A DNA stretch of 8,907 bases, taken from Spirochaetia bacterium. GTDB taxonomy: Bacteria; Spirochaetota; Spirochaetia; Treponematales; Rectinemataceae. Shown piece by piece: positions 5,079-8,907 of the stretch; position 1 is the stretch's first letter, and each line of letters begins with the position of its first letter. Position numbers and translations under genes: made by a program. The DNA lies in assembly GCA_021286925.1 (NCBI GenBank), contig JAJTBL010000054.1, positions 1 through 8,907 on the forward strand. The letters are read 5' to 3'. The notes below the pieces were generated by a model. That model did not search any database, was not told the origin of the DNA, and saw nothing but the letters and a program-made list of their open reading frames with translations.

Positions 5079-5114
5079 TATTCTGCAGTTGATGCAGATG
5101 AGGATTTTTCGATA

Positions 5115-5591
5115 ATGATTCTTCAGAAAGCCTTCCGCCCTTCGACTATCAAGATAGGTCTTGAAAGCGAGGACAAGGACGAACTATTCGAGGAGCTGGT
5201 CGATATTCTTGCCCGCTCATATCCTGAGGACAAAGCTTTTCCGCGGGAAGCTGTCCTGCAGGGGATTCAGCAGCGCGAAAAGAAAATGTCCACCGGTATC
5301 GCGAAAGGGGTTGCGGTGCCGCATGCCACCATCTCTGGTCTTGACGGCTTGCACGGCGTTCTGGGTATTTCCCGCAAGGGCATCGATTATGAAGCGCTGG
5401 ATGGAGAACCTGTCTACCTCGTGTTTCTGCTCGTGTCACCTCCCGGTGATGCGGAACTTCATTTGCAGGCTTTGCGTCAAATCGCGCTGATTCTGCAGGA
5501 TCATGATTTGATGACATCACTTTTGAATTCGCAGAGTTCGGAAAAGGCGCATGAAATCCTGACCACCTGCGATATTCTGCAATTCGAATAG
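5115..5591 (+). CDS. PtsN-like PTS EIIA domain protein (fructose/nitrogen type)
   Basis: A stand-alone phosphocarrier domain of the PTS EIIA type 2 family, cytosolic, 158 residues, the usual size for PtsN-like proteins. The signature REKKMSTGIAKGVAVPHA ends with the phospho-accepting histidine H70. The core ALDGEPVYLVFLLVSPPGDA (about 94-113) and the following helix HLQALRQIALIL match the family. No PTS membrane components (EIIB or EIIC) are adjacent, so a regulatory role, receiving phosphate from HPr-like proteins, is more likely than sugar uptake; its target is unknown. TGAGGA (5099-5104) precedes the ATG. It lies 36 bases after secG with only a weak hairpin (CTGCA/TGCAG, 5083-5097) between, so co-transcription with secG is likely. 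Calling it ptsN would be reasonable, but orthology is not established. Confidence 0.88.
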   Translation: MILQKAFRPSTIKIGLESEDKDELFEELVDILARSYPEDKAFPREAVLQGIQQREKKMSTGIAKGVAVPHATISGLDGLHGVLGISRKGIDYEALDGEPVYLVFLLVSPPGDAELHLQALRQIALILQDHDLMTSLLNSQSSEKAHEILTTCDILQFE

Positions 5592-5618
5592 AATTACATT
5601 TTGTGTGATTCCACCAGA

Positions 5619-5635
5619 CGAGCGGTTTTGGCTCG
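5619..5635 (+). promoter_or_regulatory. Weak hairpin between the EIIA gene and the V-ATPase genes
   Basis: CGAGC, loop GGTTTTG, GCTCG: a five-pair stem in the 98-base gap before the V-ATPase operon. No T-run follows and no convincing promoter is seen in the gap, so whether transcription continues from secG and the EIIA gene is open. Confidence 0.25.
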
Positions 5636-5689
5636 CCAATGATGGGACCGCACCTTGCTTTGTTGTATGGCAAAGTGAAAGGGGCGACC

Positions 5690-5998
5690 ATGGACTCGCT
5701 GGATAGCCTTGAAAGGCTTTTGGAAACAGAGAAAAAAGCTTCACGGATAATCGAAGAAGCTGAGGCTGCTGCTGCGCAAATCCGGCTTGATGCGCAGAAA
5801 AAGGCCGCTGCTTTGGAGCAGGAAAAACTGCTTGAGGCACGAAGATTTTTCGAAGCTGAAACTGCAAGAATCAAAAAAGATATAGAGAATGAAGTTCAGA
5901 CAGAACTCGACACCTTCAAGCTCCAGCTGCAGACATTAAGCAATGACAAGGATGAGCTTGCCAAACTGGTCAGGGATGCTGTGCGACAGGACAAATAA
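5690..5998 (+). CDS. V/A-type ATPase peripheral-stalk coiled-coil subunit (G/H-like)
   Basis: A 102-residue, highly charged, almost wholly helical protein: Ala/Glu/Lys-rich from about residue 5 to 70 (ETEKKASRIIEEAEAAAAQI, then DAQKKAAALEQEKLLEARRF) and no membrane segment. This length and composition fit the stalk subunit called G, H or F in different A/V-ATPase nomenclatures, which pairs with subunit E to form the peripheral stator. The assignment rests on composition plus position: it is followed after two bases by the AC39/C subunit gene and then by subunit I. The ATG at 5690 is chosen because AAAGGGG (5678-5684) precedes it; an in-frame ATG at 5639 would add 17 residues without a ribosome binding site. 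The exact subunit letter is uncertain. Confidence 0.7.
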   Translation: MDSLDSLERLLETEKKASRIIEEAEAAAAQIRLDAQKKAAALEQEKLLEARRFFEAETARIKKDIENEVQTELDTFKLQLQTLSNDKDELAKLVRDAVRQDK

Positions 5999-6000
5999 CG

Positions 6001-6999
6001 ATGGCAAGCTCCGCTGATTTTTCCTATATCTACGCTCGAATTTGCGGCGCTTTTTCGCGAATGCGTCTTTATTCGAAAAATTCTTCACTTGAAAATGTTA
6101 AAAGCCCATCACAGCTGTGGAAAATCTGGTTTAATGAAGAGCCGCCCGCCCTCCCAGAATATATGCTGGTTGGTCTTGCGGAAAAGAAAATTCTTCAGGA
6201 TTCTATAAGCGAGTTCGTTCATCTAGCTGCAATACTGCCTGAAACAGATACGCTTGTTCAGGCCCTTCTTTTGAAATATGAAATATCCACTTTGAAAAAT
6301 CTGCTCTTGAAAATTCAGAAAAATGAAGCCAAGCCCGATACCATCGATTATCAATCCCAAGTTATTGCAAACCTGCTCGAGTTTTGGCCAAACTTGAAGG
6401 CTGGCCTGAAGGAGACCAGCTATTCATGGATTGATGAAACAGCGTTGAACGATATCGGCAAGACTGAAAATCAGCTTGACCGCTATTATTATCTGAATCT
6501 CTGGGATGCGGTTCAGGCTTTGCCTGGCAGCAAAGTGGGTGCTATCCAGGATTTGCTTGCGCGGGAAATGCTGTATCAGAATGCCGTCTGGGCTTTGCGG
6601 ATATTCCGGTATTATGGTTTCAGCCGCGAAAGAACTCAAACCATGCTGATGTCGATTCCCCAGAAGGATATTACAAGCGGCGCCCTGAAAATCTTCGATT
6701 ACAAGCTGGAAAACCTGGCCAGTTTTGCCGACTGGCCGCTTAAGAATTTGTTGAAAAATCAATCCGCCGCGGGGCTCGATATCCCCTTGCTGGAAATTAC
6801 CGCTCAGCGGGAGCTATTCCTCGCTGTCCGCAAGGCGCTTCATTTTTTCCCTGAAACCTATACTCCGATCTATTGCTATTTCAAATTGCTTGACGGCGAG
6901 GCAAATCTTTTTTCTGTGGCGATGGAAAGCGTGAGACTCGGGGTCCCGCTGTCCGAAAGCAGTCAGTTTATCTGGGCGCTTGGAGGAGAACCAGCATGA
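6001..6999 (+). CDS. V/A-type ATPase subunit C (AC39/d family)
   Basis: Soluble socket subunit linking the central rotor shaft to the membrane proteolipid ring of V/A-ATPases. It has 332 residues, the usual length. The all-helical pattern has the family's recurring features: an aromatic-rich start (DFSYIYARICGAFSRMRLY), LLLKYEISTLKNLLL (about 88-102), the mid-protein ENQLDRYYYLNLWDAVQALP (about 156-175), and the C-terminal PIYCYFKLLDGEANLFSVAM with the closing RLGVP. Subunit assignment is strengthened by the flanking genes. ACAGGA (5986-5991) serves as ribosome binding site. The stop overlaps the next gene as ATGA, so translation of C and I is probably coupled. Codon use is like its neighbours. 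It is somewhat richer in Trp and aromatics than many members. Confidence 0.87.
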   Translation: MASSADFSYIYARICGAFSRMRLYSKNSSLENVKSPSQLWKIWFNEEPPALPEYMLVGLAEKKILQDSISEFVHLAAILPETDTLVQALLLKYEISTLKNLLLKIQKNEAKPDTIDYQSQVIANLLEFWPNLKAGLKETSYSWIDETALNDIGKTENQLDRYYYLNLWDAVQALPGSKVGAIQDLLAREMLYQNAVWALRIFRYYGFSRERTQTMLMSIPQKDITSGALKIFDYKLENLASFADWPLKNLLKNQSAAGLDIPLLEITAQRELFLAVRKALHFFPETYTPIYCYFKLLDGEANLFSVAMESVRLGVPLSESSQFIWALGGEPA

Positions 7000-8907
7000 G
7001 TCAGGTCTCGATGCAGAGAATCGAAATGATTCTGCTCAAATCCGATATTGACAGCCTCTTGCACTATCTTGGCAAGCAAGCCTGTTTCCAGATTATCTAT
7101 CCGGATGCAGCTGAGCGTGAAAAATATTCAGGTGCATCGAAAAGCGATGAGGAACAAACAGAGGCATATCTTGTTGAACATCTGGAAGAAGCTCAGCGCA
7201 AACTTGAAGAAATGGGGCGAATGCTTGGTTATGTGACACCCATACATTTAAAACCTGACACTCACCTGCCTGATGAGGCGATGATCGGTGTAATAGATGA
7301 AAAATACGCGGCTGTCATTCATCTGGAAGAGGAAATCCAGAAGCAGGCGAGCATTATAGCGGAGCTCGAAGAAACCGTGCATGAAGCGAAAGCGAGTACC
7401 AATCTCCCGTTGGCGCATGAAAATCTTGAAAAGCTATCGTTCATTACCATCAAAACTGGAACCATTCAGCCTGATAAAATAGCCCGCCTGCAAGAAACTC
7501 TCGGCGCGCGCGCCATCATTGTGCCCCTCGACGAGAAAGGCAGGATTGTCGCAGCCTCTTCACGAAAAGGGCGATTTGCACTCGAAACTGAACTGGAGCG
7601 GGCTGGCTTTATCAAGCAGGATTTGCCGACGGGCAGTCAGCTTGTTTCCGCTGAAGCCGTCGATGCGCTTGAAAAAACATTGAAGCTGAGAAAAGCTGAA
7701 TTGTCGGCCATGGCCGCTGAAAAAGAAAAGACAGCCGCAAGTTTTAAAGATACCTGGGAACTCCTTGTATTATCAATTCAGCTGAAAAGAGCATTGCTGA
7801 AAGTTGAAAACCGTCTTGAAGGAACCCGCTGGGCATACCGGCTTGAAGGCTGGGTCCCCGCTGACCGGACTAAGGGCCTGATCAGCGAGATTAGCTCGAT
7901 GTTCAAAAATGCCGCTATCAGGCTTGTGGCCACTCATGAAAACGGGAAAGATGAAACTGATACGGAGAGCATTCCTGTCTTGTTGAAACAGAATGCCTTC
8001 ACCCGCGCTTTCCAGCCTATTGTTTTGTCCTACGGAACACCGCTCTACGGCGATATCGACCCGACTCCCATTGTCGCATTCTTTTTTACCCTGCTGTTTG
8101 CCATCATGTTCGGTGATTTGGGACAGGGGCTTGTCATCTTTCTGACAGGGGTCTTTCTTGCAAGGACAAAAAAGGCATCGCTTGAAAAGTACAAGCATTT
8201 TGGACCGGCTTTTATAGCCGCCGGCACTGGATCCATGCTGATGGGGCTTCTTGTCGGCTCGTTTTTTGCGGATGATGCCATTCTCGTGCCCTTTGAGCAC
8301 ATGGTAACCCGTGCAATATTCAGCCGCAGCGCGGACAGAATTCTGGACATCATGCCGCAAGGCAATTTGGATGCCATGTTCAGGTTTTTCGGCTTTACGC
8401 TTGGTGTCGGTGTCCTTATAAACTCAACAGGACTTGTCATAAACATGATAAACCTCTTCAGAAGAAAAGAGTACGGCGAAGCGGTTTTTTCAAAGACAGG
8501 CCTCGCTGGAGCTTTAGTCTTCTGGTGGGCGATTGGCATGGCAGTTCGAATTGCTGTGGGAGGAAGCCTGGCCTGGTTTGACATACCCGGCCTCGGAATA
8601 CCCCTTCTGGCGCTTTTCCTTGCGGAACCCTTGAAAGCGCTCCTGCCTTCCCGCGGCGGACACCATGAAAAAATATCCCTGGTGGACGCGGCTGTCGGCG
8701 GGATGGTGGAGATAATAGAAACCATCTCATATTATGCATCCAACACGATGAGTTTTCTCAGAGTCGCAGCATTCGCGCTCGCGCATGCGGTTTTGTCATT
8801 TGTTGTCTTTACGATGGCGGAGCTGATTCGAACCAGAGCTCCAGGAGGATCTTTTGCCCAGATATTCGTCTATATCATTGGGAACATCATCATTATTGGA
8901 CTTGAGG
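6996..8907 (+). CDS. V/A-type ATPase subunit I (a subunit), 3' end outside window
   Basis: Membrane stator subunit that carries ions past the proteolipid ring. The window holds 637 codons without a stop; full proteins are about 650 residues, so roughly 30 or fewer are missing. The N-terminal cytosolic arm (1-about 340) contains coiled coils (about 55-75, 101-130, 230-255) and the signature EGWVP (284-288). The membrane part starts at YGTPLYGDIDPTP (346-358), followed by FGDLGQG and about seven hydrophobic segments. SFLRVAAFALAHAVLS (586-601) carries R589, equivalent to the essential channel arginine of yeast Vph1 (R735). The final E637 aligns with the conserved EG that follows. GGAGGA eight bases before the ATG fixes the start, which overlaps the stop of subunit C as ATGA. 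Whether protons or sodium are moved cannot be told without the proteolipid gene. Confidence 0.93.
   Translation, partial: MSQVSMQRIEMILLKSDIDSLLHYLGKQACFQIIYPDAAEREKYSGASKSDEEQTEAYLVEHLEEAQRKLEEMGRMLGYVTPIHLKPDTHLPDEAMIGVIDEKYAAVIHLEEEIQKQASIIAELEETVHEAKASTNLPLAHENLEKLSFITIKTGTIQPDKIARLQETLGARAIIVPLDEKGRIVAASSRKGRFALETELERAGFIKQDLPTGSQLVSAEAVDALEKTLKLRKAELSAMAAEKEKTAASFKDTWELLVLSIQLKRALLKVENRLEGTRWAYRLEGWVPADRTKGLISEISSMFKNAAIRLVATHENGKDETDTESIPVLLKQNAFTRAFQPIVLSYGTPLYGDIDPTPIVAFFFTLLFAIMFGDLGQGLVIFLTGVFLARTKKASLEKYKHFGPAFIAAGTGSMLMGLLVGSFFADDAILVPFEHMVTRAIFSRSADRILDIMPQGNLDAMFRFFGFTLGVGVLINSTGLVINMINLFRRKEYGEAVFSKTGLAGALVFWWAIGMAVRIAVGGSLAWFDIPGLGIPLLALFLAEPLKALLPSRGGHHEKISLVDAAVGGMVEIIETISYYASNTMSFLRVAAFALAHAVLSFVVFTMAELIRTRAPGGSFAQIFVYIIGNIIIIGLE

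Noticed and set aside
5639..5641. Alternative upstream ATG for the V-ATPase stalk subunit
   Set aside because: It would add a 17-residue stretch unlike the coiled coil and has no ribosome binding site; the ATG at 5690 has AAAGGGG before it.
5149..5874. Minus-strand open frame (241 codons) opposite the EIIA and stalk-subunit genes
   Set aside because: It spans two real genes and their spacer on the other strand, and the translation is low-complexity Ser/Ala and Arg-rich with no domain.
7048..7236. 62-codon plus-strand frame inside subunit I
   Set aside because: It is an out-of-frame reading of the subunit I arm, which is itself continuously open from 6996.
8045..8725. Minus-strand open frames opposite the membrane half of V-ATPase subunit I
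   Set aside because: The plus-strand frame carries the conserved IDPTP and FLRVAAFALAHA motifs; the minus-strand translation is Pro/Ser/Arg-rich noise.

Overview
The window reads as one strand of a bacterial chromosome: ten protein genes, all on the + strand, densely packed, with no sign of mobile DNA, CRISPR, tRNA or rRNA. The best organism guess is a spirochaete of the Treponema/Spirochaeta type. Three things suggest this: a V/A-type (not F-type) ATPase operon; the order tpiA-secG followed by V-ATPase genes, which as I recall resembles the tpi/secG/second V-ATPase neighbourhood of Treponema pallidum; and a GAPDH C-terminus unusually like the glycosomal GAPDH of kinetoplastids, an affinity previously discussed for spirochaete GAPDHs. 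The genus is an inference and no database search was run.

Layout. 1-360: the last 119 codons of gap. 361-651: a 291-base non-coding leader packed with RNA hairpins, ending in a degenerate tandem repeat of about 40 bases whose second copy carries the pgk ribosome binding site. 652-1911: pgk, closed by a terminator hairpin. 2022-3750: cysK and cysE, overlapping by 8 bases. 3853-4602: tpiA, followed by a small hairpin and a second terminator. 4707-5078: secG. 5115-5591: a PtsN-like PTS EIIA protein. 5690-8907: the start of a V/A-type ATPase operon (coiled-coil stalk subunit, AC39/C subunit, and subunit I/a, which runs off the window).

How it fits together. gap, pgk and tpiA encode three consecutive enzymes of lower glycolysis. 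A two-gene cysteine cassette (serine acetyltransferase plus O-acetylserine sulfhydrylase) sits between pgk and tpiA, fenced on its upstream side by a terminator. The CysE C-terminus ends in isoleucine, the hallmark of a tail that docks into CysK, so a cysteine synthase complex is predicted. secG supplies the accessory protein of the SecYEG translocon. The EIIA protein is probably regulatory, because no sugar permease is nearby. The V-ATPase genes are tightly coupled and should continue beyond the right edge with the proteolipid and catalytic subunits.

No wholly new system is visible. The least ordinary parts are the gap-pgk leader (nested and alternative hairpins plus a repeat duplicating the region around the ribosome binding site), the changed SHLG(R)P motif and insertion in PGK, and the predicted CysK-CysE complex.
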